From assembly GCA_001970955.1 (NCBI GenBank), contig MPUH01000577.1:1-45077 (forward strand): 45,077 nt of DNA. Direction: 5' to 3'. This DNA is from Stentor coeruleus (lineage: Eukaryota; Ciliophora; Heterotrichea; Heterotrichida; Stentoridae). This document shows positions 9,801 through 19,400 of the stretch, piece after piece. Each line of letters opens with the position of its first letter. The stretch's first letter is position 1. Position numbers and translations under genes: made by a program. The notes below the pieces were generated by a model. The model saw only the letters and a program-made list of their open reading frames with translations, was not told the origin of the DNA and ran no database searches.

Positions 9801-9861
9801 TTTTATTAGTAATAATTACTATATTAAGCATCCCTATAAATTCACGCATCATATAATATAA

Positions 9862-10395
9862 ATGGTATCAAGACTTGTTACAATTATTATGCCTTTATTG
9901 GTTGTTTCTCAAAGTTTCAATGATGGTTTCCATCATGCTAGATCTGTAGCGAATGATCAAAACCTTATCAATTGTTTGAACGATGCAGAAGTTCTCAAAT
10001 CATTAGTTTTCACTGCAGTTCAAAATTTGGCTGATGGTGAAAATATTTATGAGTCTCTTGATGACTTGAAAAATTTCTGGAGTCTTTTTCCTCAATGGTT
10101 TCATGTTTGCAAAGGTGTTTTGAATGCTCCTGAAGAGGTTAATGAGCCTTTCCCTGAAATTGATTTCGATATTATGATGGCTGAAGAAGGAATTTATATA
10201 AATGGGATTCTCTATATACCTGAAGATGTGCTGGATAAAAATGATTCTGAAAATTGTATGTATGCACTTTATGGCTTAGCTAATCTACTTTCTAAACTTA
10301 AAGCTAGCATTGAGGAACAAGATTATAGCATGGTGGCAAATATAATTTATAGCTTCAAAGGAATAAAGGATAATTTAAAGAGAACATGCCCTTAG
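9862..10395 (+). CDS. Small secreted four-Cys protein, unit B
   Basis: A 177-aa paralogue of the protein at 7877-8404, recognisable over its full length. Signal peptide at residues 1 to about 18 (M-V-S-R-L-V-T-I-I-M). Conserved cysteines C38, C83, C132 and C176 have the same spacing as in unit A, within one or two residues. Shared blocks are F-H-H-A-R-S-V, N-C-L-N-D-A-E-V-L-K, N-L-A-D-G, F-P-Q-W-F, P-F-P-E-I-D-F, E-E-G-I-Y-I-N and the C-terminal C-P. Differences are mostly conservative, pointing to purifying selection on a secreted product. Start in ATATAAATGG, 61 bp after the MGQCC gene. Function unknown; an extracellular, cortical-granule or secretory-organelle cargo is possible but not shown. 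Confidence 0.9.
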   Translation: MVSRLVTIIMPLLVVSQSFNDGFHHARSVANDQNLINCLNDAEVLKSLVFTAVQNLADGENIYESLDDLKNFWSLFPQWFHVCKGVLNAPEEVNEPFPEIDFDIMMAEEGIYINGILYIPEDVLDKNDSENCMYALYGLANLLSKLKASIEEQDYSMVANIIYSFKGIKDNLKRTCP

Positions 10396-10833
10396 TTTAA
10401 TAATCTTTATAATCCGTTTAGTTAATTTAGATTTGATAAGAAAAAATAATTAAACTATAGTTTGTCTTTAAAATACTTTTGGAAGCATAGTTTAGCCAAG
10501 AAGTACCAATATTTCTTTTTTCTGTTTATAAGTTCCATATTTACGATAAACCTTTATTATATTACTTTTACTTTCTCAAAGCATTTTGATGTTTTCCACT
10601 TTCTAGCAATAAGTATCATTCAAATTTACCCTCATAAAATACCTATTATTGCATCATACGCATTTCAATCTAATTTTAAGTCACTAATAATCATAAACCT
10701 ATAAAAATTTTCCTTTTGCCAAATCTTCCAAGCAATCTTTTCATATAGCCCGATAATCCTATACCTCTCATACAAAGCACATTTCTTATATATTTTTCTG
10801 CCAACAAAGTAAAATCCCCAAATTTTCATATAA
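10396..10833. other. Intergenic, end of cassette unit B
   Basis: To about 10640 this is homologous to the 3' region of unit A (8405-8630). The rest is a T-rich promoter-like stretch before the ADIP-like gene. Frames at 10462-10704 and 10665-10922 are not convincing. Confidence 0.55.
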
Positions 10834-11742
10834 ATGGAAGAGCGGGAAAGCAAAATTAAATACATATCTACAATGCTAGAAAAATACGGAGCCAAAATCC
10901 CAAACCTCTGTAGCGAGTCCATGTTAATCGACGAAGTCTACGAATCATTTTGTGGGTGTTTTGACACAATCTCCAAAGAGCAGCGGGCAAAATCTGAATT
11001 CAACGAAGCCTTCCAAAGATATCAAGTCAACACCAAAGAGCTCCTTAGTAAACTTGAAGAATACGAAGACCAGTTTCAAAACCAACAAAGTGAAATCTCT
11101 CGTCTTCAAAACGTCTTAACACAATCTTCACTTAAAGCACAAAAAGAAAGAGAAAAACTAATGCAAGAGCGTGATCAAGCCCGTATAGAAGCTGATAAAT
11201 CAGACTCTTCAAGAAACCATCTTGTTCATGAGCTTAAAAAAAGGGAACTTGAAAAAAACAAACTTATCGACACAATCCAAAAAATCAGAGGAGAAAACAA
11301 TCTTCCTATAAAAAACCCAATTGAAGCAACAAGTAAATTAGTAAAACAAGGTATTGGACTAGGGAGCTTAAAAGGAGAAGAAGAATATGTAAGATTTGTC
11401 AAAAAAGGGTATGAGTCGACTTTAAAATATTATACAGAAATTATACAAATGATGCAGAAAGCGCTTGAATCTGCTTTTGATGTTATTAAAGGCTTTTTAA
11501 TGAAAATTAAAGTGGATGTTAGGTGGAATGAGTTGGAGTATTGCAATTTTGAGAAGTTTAATGCGGAAGTTGAGTTTAGGTTGAAGAATTTTGAAGTTAG
11601 TGTGAAGGATATTGAGAAACCTGTGGATGATGATGAGGAATTCCCTAGATATACAATGCCGTATATGAAAAAACTGTTGGAGGATTATAAGGTGGCGTTG
11701 GATTCAAAAGTTTTTATGCTTTGTAATTTGAATAGTACGTAG
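10834..11742 (+). CDS. SSX2IP/ADIP-like coiled-coil protein
   Basis: A 302-aa soluble protein. Residues 1-45 form a helical head with Y-I-S-T-M-L-E-K-Y-G-A-K-I-P. A long coiled coil follows at about 50-155, including H-E-L-K-K-R-E-L-E-K-N-K-L-I-D near its end. A C-terminal helical part contains E-E-Y-V-R-F-V-K-K-G-Y-E-S-T-L. This order of a short head with an x-Y-L..L..G-P motif, a coiled coil and a K-K-R-E-x-E-x-x-K-L block resembles the afadin- and alpha-actinin-binding protein family (SSX2IP/ADIP; fungal Msd1), which anchors microtubules at centrosomes and basal bodies. The assignment is by pattern and moderate; any coiled-coil protein could mimic part of it. The start CATATAAATGG is the strong context. 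Its 3' end faces that of the RagC/D gene, 227 bp apart. Confidence 0.8.
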   Translation: MEERESKIKYISTMLEKYGAKIPNLCSESMLIDEVYESFCGCFDTISKEQRAKSEFNEAFQRYQVNTKELLSKLEEYEDQFQNQQSEISRLQNVLTQSSLKAQKEREKLMQERDQARIEADKSDSSRNHLVHELKKRELEKNKLIDTIQKIRGENNLPIKNPIEATSKLVKQGIGLGSLKGEEEYVRFVKKGYESTLKYYTEIIQMMQKALESAFDVIKGFLMKIKVDVRWNELEYCNFEKFNAEVEFRLKNFEVSVKDIEKPVDDDEEFPRYTMPYMKKLLEDYKVALDSKVFMLCNLNST

Positions 11743-11969
11743 GAGAAATTAATATGGTAATGTAAGGATTTAAAAGTTTTAACTACTGAAAAATCTGTTA
11801 TTAAAACATATATGCTTATATAAAAATTGCTTATTTTTTTTAGATTTTAACATTTTTTGCTATAGAATACTTGATGAATAACTTTATTATTCCTATAAAC
11901 TATAAGTCAATAAAACATGAAATTTTGTCAAAAACAATTAAAACTAATCCTTCACATATAATATTTTAT

Positions 11970-12956
11970 CTAAGTTTTATTTTCCTCGCTTTTCAATAAC
12001 TTCTCATGTGCTTGAAAAATCTGCTTCACTCCATCTTTGAAGATATCAATATTGTAATCAATAAGATTTTGCCTATCAAAATTATCTTCTTTAACCAAAC
12101 AAACTAATGCTAGCATATGCTCAATTTCCCGTAAATACAAAGTTAATCCTGAGTCAAGTTTAATAACCGAAGTGCTTTTTCTATCAAAAGCTGAAGTCAT
12201 ATTATCATTTCCTGTTATTCTAAATAAACCTTACCCATAAATGCATGAAACATCAATAACCACATCAATCATATCAGCACAAAGTTCATATGATATAAGA
12301 TCTACTGGTGTTGAATCTGTGGCAATATAAAGTTTGTTAATAACATCGAATAGATAAACCTTGTCAATCCTACAGTAATTCATGAGATTATCTAACATGT
12401 TTTGTATATAATTTACCTGAGGGCTAACTTTGATGAGGATTTTAGATAAGGCTTCAAATATTGAAAGATCATAAATACTCGTCAAAAAATACCCAGGCTC
12501 AGGAAGTTTGCGTTCTTGAATATCTGATTTGAGGAGAAAACTAACTCCGTTTTGGGCTTCTAATTTCAAGTCTTCAGTGACAAACATGTCCCCATCAATT
12601 TTGTGAATAAACATCTCAAACATGCAGTCTGGGTTGAAAGAATGCACTTCTGTTATTATGTTGATGAATTTCTCTAATGGTTTATTATATGGCTGGTCTT
12701 GGGCATCTAAGACGTATATAATCATTGCACATTTAGAGAGAATTTTACGATCTTGGGTGTTTATTTGAGATACTTCAAATGATCCAGGGAAGTCAACAAA
12801 AGTGTACTTGGTGTATGGGTTATTTTCAACTTTAATTTCTTCTATTCGGGAAGTGCTATCTATAAAAAGTGTCTCGTTAGGAGACATTTTTTGGAAGACA
12901 ACTTTTAGAATAGAGGACTTGCCTACCTTTTTAGTTCCTAGGAGAGCTATTTGCAT
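11970..12956 (-). CDS. RagC/D-type (Gtr2) GTPase (one 15-nt intron)
   Basis: 323 aa after removing the intron at 12220-12234. The GTPase domain has the P-loop G-T-K-K-V-G-K-S-S (7-15), D-F-P-G (55-58, the G3 position, with Phe-Pro instead of the usual Ala-Gly) and H-K-I-D (118-121, the Rag-type G4). The C-terminal roadblock-type domain is split by the intron. Splicing joins D-V-S-C-I-Y-G to I-T-G-N-D-N-M-T-S-A-F-D-R-K-S-T, then I-K-L-D, L-A-L-V-C and L-I-D-Y-N, all typical of RagC/D. Rag GTPases work as RagA/B-RagC/D heterodimers on the lysosome and recruit TORC1 when amino acids are plentiful. The G3 residues and H-K-I-D favour the C/D class over A/B. Start ATG 12956 in CCATATAAATG. Confidence 0.92.
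12220..12234 (-). other. 15-nt spliceosomal intron (RagC/D)
   Basis: On the minus strand this reads GTAAGGTTTATTTAG, in phase 2. Removal changes G-G-stop into an open frame that continues through the conserved Rag C-terminus. Confidence 0.93.
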
Positions 12957-13705
12957 TTATATGGATATTAGATTTCAAGATGAGGAAAATATTGTGTGGA
13001 AGTTAAATAAAAGGTATAATGATACTGTATAGGTTAAAATACGCTATGATTCATTACTTTATCAAAAATTGTATATATGTAATTTAATAGCTCTATTATC
13101 ATGTTTTCATACTTGTTCAAAATTTCTCCTTATTTTTGATTTTCCTCTTATCCACAAATTCTCTATACTTTGAGTGTGAATTTCAGGGTTATGAATCAAC
13201 AAAATTCTCATTATGCAGGATAACTTCATACTGGTAAATCTCATCATCAATTTCATTGATATGAAGCCCATCACTCATAATTAGAGTCTTTTAAGAATTA
13301 CATCCAAAATTTTCTAAACTTTTTATACCATTTGCAAACTGCTATCTCTATTATTTCCATCCCACAGGATACAATATTCCTAAAAACTCCTGACACAAGA
13401 AGTAAATTACTAAAGTGGTAGTCCTTAAACTTAAATTTTAATTTTTTAAGTTAGAGCCAAGCCGGATAGTCCACTTAAACTTGCAAGAGTAGTATTTCTA
13501 AATAAAACCATCACTAAATATTTATAACAAAGTTTCAACTGCTAATTCTGAAGAAAATCCTGTGTGAATTTAACCCATCTGATTTTTAATTAATAGTAAA
13601 AAATGTAATACTAATAAACCTAAATATCATTATCCCTTATAACAGATATTTCTCATAAAAAAAAAATCGCAAAAACCCAATCAAAAACTGCAACTCACAA
13701 TAAAA
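12957..13705. other. Intergenic with a possible gene relic
   Basis: No intact gene. Between about 13113 and 13440 the minus strand has patches that look more coding-like and less AT-rich than the rest: a 29-codon frame from ATG 13278 (I-N-E-I-D-D-E-I-Y-Q-Y-E-V-I-L), then after two stops S-K-Y-R-E-F-V-D-K-R-K. Upstream is a roughly 50-codon frame with W-Y-K-K-F-R-K-F-W. The Y-E-V...S-K-Y-R-E-F arrangement faintly recalls a PX domain. It may be a decayed gene; evidence is weak. Confidence 0.35.
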
Positions 13706-14269
13706 ATGGTATCCCGTGGTGAAGCTGAAACCCAAGCCCTTCGACAAAGAGTAAACGACCAGCTAAACCGTCTAATGAATCAACTTAAAGACTTAGAAGA
13801 AAACAAAGAAGCCCTTGATGAAGAAGAATACACTTCAATGCGTGAAGACACTCTCCAGCAACTAAAAGAATTCAGTGAGCTTCTAGAAAGACAAAAAAGT
13901 GGTAATGTTACTCTTATTGACCATTTAAATCAAGTTCAAATTGCTATAAGAGAAGCTGTATCCCAAGCATTTAAAACCCCAGAAGTTATTCAAATGTTTG
14001 CGTCTAAACAACCACAACTATTAAGAAATTATTTAGAAAGTTTAGAACGAGATAAACAGCTTGGGAAAGTTAATGAGCAAGAATATTTAGCTAGGAAAGC
14101 TGAATTGCTTACTGCGTTGAAAAAACTAGATGACTCACTTTCTCAGGCTGAAAAAGACTTTTTACTTGGATATACGACTGGAGGTAGCAGAGTTGAGGCG
14201 ATGGATTCAGAGGTTAATGCAAGAGATTTACTTGCTAAACAGAATGTGCACGTGGATAAAAAAAACTAA
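13706..14269 (+). CDS. LZIC: LZIC (ICAT-domain) protein
   Basis: A 187-aa protein that matches LZIC along its whole length, including size (human LZIC is about 190 aa). The N-terminal coiled coil has M-V-S-R-G-E-A-E-T, L-N-R-L-M-N-Q-L-K-D-L-E-E and E-E-Y-T-S-M. The ICAT-like helical part has S-G-N-V-T-L-I-D, I-R-E-A-V-S-Q-A-F-K-T-P-E-V and F-A-S-K-Q-P. The C-terminal part has A-E-L-L-T-A-L-K-K-L. ICAT itself binds beta-catenin, but LZIC is conserved in protists without Wnt signalling, and its basic role is not settled. The start AATAAAAATGG is typical here. It is flanked by about 750 bp of spacer on the left and 513 bp before VPS26 on the right. No intron. Confidence 0.93.
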   Translation: MVSRGEAETQALRQRVNDQLNRLMNQLKDLEENKEALDEEEYTSMREDTLQQLKEFSELLERQKSGNVTLIDHLNQVQIAIREAVSQAFKTPEVIQMFASKQPQLLRNYLESLERDKQLGKVNEQEYLARKAELLTALKKLDDSLSQAEKDFLLGYTTGGSRVEAMDSEVNARDLLAKQNVHVDKKN

Positions 14270-14782
14270 TAATCAGGCTAATAAGGAAGTTATTTGATAT
14301 AAGGTTATAAAAGAAGTTTTTATGAGTTTTTGTGAGATGATGAGAAATTATTAGGGGTTTAGAGGAGTTGAAGTTAGGGATTTTCCACTTTATTTATTGT
14401 GATAAGAACCTTGTATGATTTTAAATATGCTATTTGATTAAAGTTATACTCCAACAAATCTGAGTATCGCTATACACCTTTATACAATATGAACCTTTCC
14501 ATCATCATTTGTGTATAAATCATATATTAATAATCTAATTATATTCAAAATCAATTCAAAAACTCTATCGTTAATTTCTTATAGTCTAATCATAAAACTT
14601 AAATCATATAAAATCTTATCAAATTGTTTTATTATCTAATATCAAAAACCTATTGGAAAATTTACTCATAAGAAAACTATGTAATTTTTAAGCTTAAATA
14701 ATTCTTATTAGCAAGTCCTTAACCACTTCAATAAAAAATATGTATTGTGGGGAAAAAAAGAAATTAGTCAACATTATAATAA
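14270..14782. other. Intergenic between LZIC and VPS26
   Basis: A 513-bp AT-rich spacer. No coding frame, RNA gene or repeat was recognised. It contains the 3' end of LZIC and the promoter of VPS26. Confidence 0.6.
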
Positions 14783-15709
14783 ATGGTAAGGTCTATATAG
14801 TTCGGAGCAAAAGGGGAAATATCTTTAGAGCTAGAAGGCCTAGAACAAAGGAAAAAATTGCCATTCAAAGACATAAGTGGTAAAGAAAATATACTTCCTG
14901 TATTCTCTGTAATCTTTACATAGAAAGATGAAGACATAGTCGGCAAAGTGAATGTTGTCTTAAAAAAAGGTAAAAAGCTAGAGCACCAAGGCATAAAAAT
15001 CGAACTCTACGGCAGAATAGGTAAAAAACATACAGACATTACTTATGAGAAAAACCAAACCAGTGATTTCATTTCGTTATCCAGAGAACTAGAACCCCCA
15101 GGAGCTATAACCCAAAACATCTCAATCCCATTTTCATTCAACAAAGTTGAGAAATCCTATGAAACCTACACTGGTCGTTACTGCAAGTTAAGATACTTCA
15201 TCAAAGTTACAATGGCTCGTAAAGTTTCAAGTAATATGGTCAAAGAAATTGAGTTTGCTGTTCTAAATTGCCAAACAGAAGTTGAAGAAAACTCTGCTAT
15301 CAAAATGGAAGTTGGTATAGAAGAATGTCTTCATATAGAATTCGAGTATAATAGACAGAAATATCATTTAAAAGATTGTATTGTGGGAAAAGTTTACTTT
15401 TTACTTGTGCGGATAAGGATAAAATATATGGAATTGGCGATTATAAGAAGGGAGACTATTGGTGCAGGAGCACAAGCTACGAATGAAAATGAGACTATTG
15501 CTAAGTATGAAGTTATGGATGGAGCTCCGGTACGTGGGGAGAATATACCGATTAGGATGTTTTTAGGGGCTTTTGAACTTACCCCGACTTATTATAATGT
15601 GAATAATAAGTTTTCGGTAAGACACTTTTTGAATTTGGTCCTAGTTGATGAGGAAGATAGGAGGTATTTCAAACAGCAAGAAATTATTTTGTGGAGGAAG
15701 GAGCTATAA
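14783..15709 (+). CDS. VPS26: VPS26, retromer subunit (two 15-nt introns)
   Basis: 298 aa after removing two introns, 14786-14800 directly after the ATG and 14909-14923. The spliced N-terminus begins M-F-G-A-K-G-E and reaches [15 protein letters not shown], the usual VPS26 start; an unspliced model would lose it. The two arrestin-like beta-sandwich halves carry hallmark blocks: [58 protein letters not shown] and [16 protein letters not shown]26 binds VPS35 and helps the retromer retrieve cargo from endosomes. The protein ends soon after I-I-L-W-R-K, so the variable C-terminal tail of animal VPS26 is absent. Confidence 0.97.
14786..14800 (+). other. 15-nt spliceosomal intron 1 (VPS26)
   Basis: Reads GTAAGGTCTATATAG, in phase 0, directly after the initiator ATG. 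Removal gives M-F-G at the N-terminus, as in VPS26 of other eukaryotes. An exon consisting of just the start codon plus leader is striking. Confidence 0.93.
14909..14923 (+). other. 15-nt spliceosomal intron 2 (VPS26)
   Basis: Reads GTAATCTTTACATAG, in phase 0. Removal eliminates an in-frame TAG and joins L-P-V-F-S to K-D-E-D-I-V-G-K-V. Confidence 0.93.
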
Positions 15710-15922
15710 TTACCATAATTAGATAGTTTAGTGATGAGATAGGTTTTTATGAAGAAATTATATGATTGTAAGTATATCTTTTATATTAAATTCTTATATC
15801 ATCTAATCATATAATAATCGCATCCACTATATCAGAAAACCAATAAAAAATCATATGAAAACCTATTCTATACTAAAAAATATCACTCATACCTTATAGA
15901 GAATAAAATTCAATTAAGTCCT

Positions 15923-16354
15923 CTAAAAGTTTTCATCCGAATAGCTCTCATCTTCATCCATATGCTTATCCACATCCCTATAATTAAACTCCTCTGATCC
16001 TTCTTCTTCAGGGCTATACAAGTCTTGATCATCTATAAATTGATTATATTTTTCCAAATTTTCAGGGTTTTTCTGCGCATTCAGCACCTGTGGCTTAGAA
16101 AAACGATTATTCCCAAATTTTTGCTTAGATTTCATTTTGTCAAGGATACGCTTGATTTGGTAAGGGTCTATGTTGCGAAAGTAAACCGGGAAATTTGAAA
16201 AAAGAGCTTCGATAAGAGCCTCACTGGTTTCATTAAGACTTTCTGGGGCAAGATGGAATTCGTGAATAAATGTATCTTGCCCAAGTCCGTATACTATAGC
16301 TAATTTAGGAGGGTTAAATTTTGCGGCGATTTTAAATGGTTCGATCCTATCCAT
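15923..16354 (-). CDS. CEP19-family protein 1
   Basis: A 143-aa protein from ATG 16354 (TTATAAAATGG context). The frame extends 44 codons further upstream but lacks support there and would overlap the divergent promoter. It matches the CEP19 pattern: K-F-N-P-P-K-L-A-I-V-Y near the N-terminus, a short beta/helix stretch with E-F-H-L-A-P, then V-Y-F-R-N-I-D-P-Y-Q-I-K-R-I-L-D-K-M-K, and an acidic tail (D-E-D-E-S-Y-S-D-E). CEP19 proteins sit at the mother centriole or basal body and in animals recruit RABL2 for intraflagellar transport. A second member lies at 29678. The gene is divergent from VPS8, with 136 bp between the two starts. Family assignment is by motif and moderate. Confidence 0.82.
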   Translation of the reverse strand: MDRIEPFKIAAKFNPPKLAIVYGLGQDTFIHEFHLAPESLNETSEALIEALFSNFPVYFRNIDPYQIKRILDKMKSKQKFGNNRFSKPQVLNAQKNPENLEKYNQFIDDQDLYSPEEEGSEEFNYRDVDKHMDEDESYSDENF

Positions 16355-16490
16355 TTTATAAGAATTTGCATTTGTATTGGAAGAATGATAAAATAAAAGA
16401 GAAATGATGATTTTTGTAGTAAAAAAACTTGGTTTAATATGACTTGGCTGAACTTTAGTTTTCAAAATAATTAATGTAAGCTTCATATAA
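16355..16490. promoter_or_regulatory. Short bidirectional promoter region
   Basis: The CEP19-family gene (minus) and VPS8 (plus) start 136 bp apart. All control elements for both genes must lie in this space or in the coding regions. No specific factor site is recognisable beyond the A/T-rich start contexts TTATAAAATGG and CATATAAATGG. Confidence 0.5.
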
Positions 16491-19400
16491 ATGGCTAATC
16501 AGACTCGAAGTTCCGAGGAAGACATTTCAATTGCAGTACATCCAGATCCATTAGACCTCCTTCACAAACAATACATGGACTCTTACCTAAACTCAGATAT
16601 CCAATTTAAGAAGTCCTTAGAATTAAAGCGACAATTATCTACTAATAAGCTTCCTCTAATGAAATTTGAAGAGACCAAGTCCATTTCTTCAAAAATCATT
16701 CCAACAACTGGAGTCACTGGCTTTCCAACTTGTATTGCCACTTCAAAACATATGATTATTATTGGATCAAGCTTTGGGTTATTAACTGTGTTTTCTCATG
16801 ATGGAACTGAGTTAAAAGTTCTAAAGCAAAAATCAGTAGGTAGTGCAATTTGTATTGATATTTCAGATGATGAACAATGGGCTGCAGCTGGTTATCATGG
16901 TGGGCAATTGTGTCTTTGGGATTTACGTTCAGGTAGCTGCACAAGAAGTTCAGGGAATATATTTTCGGCATCAGTAGTATCATGCAAGTTTTGGAAACAT
17001 AATAAAAACAATGTAATTGCTGCTGATTTGATGGGAAAAGTTGCCTTGATGGAATACGGCAAAAGTTTCTTAACAACAACAATAAACTCAAATACTATTC
17101 TTACTGGAGAAGCAGGAATCATAATCTCAATTGAACCTTTATTTTCAGATCCAAACTGGCCTCATTCAACAGATAGTAGTGTTGTCGTAGCAATGGCTTG
17201 TGTCGATCGTATACTAGTCTACTCTTTAGAACCAGAAACCACAATCCTCTTAGGTATTGAAAGACCTGATGAAGTTCCTGAAAATTTTCTCCCATGTATA
17301 TCTTTAAAACTAGCAGCTGCTCCAGGAGAAGAACAAGCTTTAGATCCAATTCTCGCTATAGCCTGGGGTATGAAAATCTATTTACACAAAATAAAATTTG
17401 CTAGTCCTGAAGGTATCCAACTTGTTGGAACATATACAATGGATACTGAAATAAAAGATATAAAATTACTAGGCCATGATGTGCTTTTAGTATTAAGTAA
17501 TAATCGTGAAGTCATGATTTTGTCTACAAAAGGGTTTTCAAGAAGTCAATCTGACCTACCAAAAGATTCAATACTCGAAGAGCTTCTAGTAAACAAAGAT
17601 ATAGCTGTACAAGCTTATATAAAAGATAGTACAGGAAAAGAAAAATATACTTATAATAATATGATAACCTCAAATGAAGCTTCAGTGTTTATCTTAGGAA
17701 ATAAACAGTTACATAAAGGTCGTTTATTAAGCTGGAAAGAATGCATACTTGAATTAAGCAAAAATGGGGATTGGATTCAAGCTTTATCTTTAGGTATAGA
17801 TTTTTATCATGGTAAAGGATGTAAACTATATGCAATCCCTCATAATAAACAAGAACTCAAATCAACTTTTGAAGGTGTTGTTGAAGAATATGTCAAAGCT
17901 GCGAATATATCATGGGATTTCAAAATTGCTAATACTATAGACTTCTGTGTAGGAATCGATTCAACTGATTTTTTATTCAATTTCTTTTTTAATTATTTTA
18001 TTGATGAAGGCAATGGTCCTGAGAACTTGAAATTATTTATAGAAATCATTGAACCTTATATATTATATGGAGAAATCAATACCATCCCTAAGGTTATTTT
18101 ATCTAAAATTTTATCACATTATTTAGCTGCACATAAACCGGGTGTTATTGAGAAAATACTTTTACATTTGGATTCAAATTGTATTGACCCTGCTGTGGTT
18201 TTACCTATTTGTGAAGAGTATTCATTAGTAACTGCATATATTTATATGTCTATAGCTAATCAGAGTTTTACTAAACCTATTGATTTTATGTTGGATTTAC
18301 TTAAAAAACAACAAGATGAGACTTCAAAAAGAATTTATTGTTATCAGATATTGTGGTATATGAAATTGCTTTTGAAAGGAGAGAAGTTTCCAAAAGGGTT
18401 TATACCTAGTGATTTGTGGAATAAGGTTATTTGTATTGTCCTTGGAAGACTTGTAGAAGGGGATTTATTACAAAATTTGGTTATGCTAGATGCAAATACA
18501 ACGCTTAAGGTAGTTTGGATTGCTTTTCAGGATCTCGTACCTAGTCAAGTGCTGGAAAGCTTGAAGAACTTGAGTATTAATGAATTGATTGGCAAACTGG
18601 AATGCGTTTGTGTTGGATCAGCGTTTCACCATTTTGCCCTTTTTGTTGCAAGGTTATCATTTTTGAGAGGAGATGAGGTTCCAAAGTCCTTAGCTATTAA
18701 AAGTTTGTTATACCTTATGACCCCAAACACTAACCGTAAAGCTATCCAAAGTACAAATTCAACTTCATTTGATATCTTCATCGCAAATTCCGAAAACTGT
18801 AACGACTTCATGACTGAACTTGATTATTCAATAGAACAAAAATCTGAACTCCTTATAAAACTAATAAAAAACTATTCCAGCTACACAATCCTTGAACTTG
18901 ATGAACTTTACAAAGTAGCTGTGAATTCTCCATATACAGAAGTTCTTGTACATTTATTAGAAGTCCGCCAAGATTACAAACAATGTTTTCTAGCTTTTCT
19001 TCAATGCAGCAACGTAGATGTTTGTAAAAAAGTCTTTGATTGGCTAAGTGTGACCTTTCCAAAACTTGCTGGACCAGAATTAGAGTCTTTGAAAATTGAA
19101 GTTGTCAATAATTTAAATATACTTGTTGATATTGACAGTGATAAAACTGCAAAAATTGTTAGAGATTGGTATCATGGAGAACATCATAATATAATCCATA
19201 AACTTGATAATGCACCTGTGTTGCAAATGAAGTATTTAGGTGAACTTTTGAAATCACAAGAAAAGGATACTATTGAAGAAAAACTTATTTTATTATATGT
19301 CAAACTTTTATGTGAAAGCGCCCCAAATCAAGTTTTGAGCTTCCTTAAAAGTCGTGAAGATTTTTCTTTAGATGAATGCTTAGCTGTCTGTTCGAATTAT

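Larger units (their letters stand above)
6575..10640 (+). repeat. Tandem duplication of a ~2.1-kb two-gene cassette
   Basis: Unit A (about 6575-8632) and unit B (about 8632-10640) are collinear paralogous segments. Each has a homologous leader, an MGQCC/MEQCC Gly-rich gene, a short spacer, a secreted four-Cys protein gene, and a homologous 3' region ending in TATCATTCAAATTTACCCT (8610-8628 and 10613-10631). Divergence in both coding and non-coding parts shows that this is a real and not very recent duplication, unlike the identical repeats beside Ns. Confidence 0.85.

Noticed and set aside
9511..9852. 113-codon minus-strand His/Leu-rich frame and other frames over the Gly-rich gene
   Set aside because: They are mechanical shadows of the GGT/GGA repeat in other frames; only the frame from ATG 9309 has a non-repetitive N-terminus conserved (in decayed form) in unit A.
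16355..16486. 44-codon N-terminal extension of CEP19-family protein 1
   Set aside because: The extension is low in similarity, fills the whole divergent promoter, and the inner ATG at 16354 has the better start context.
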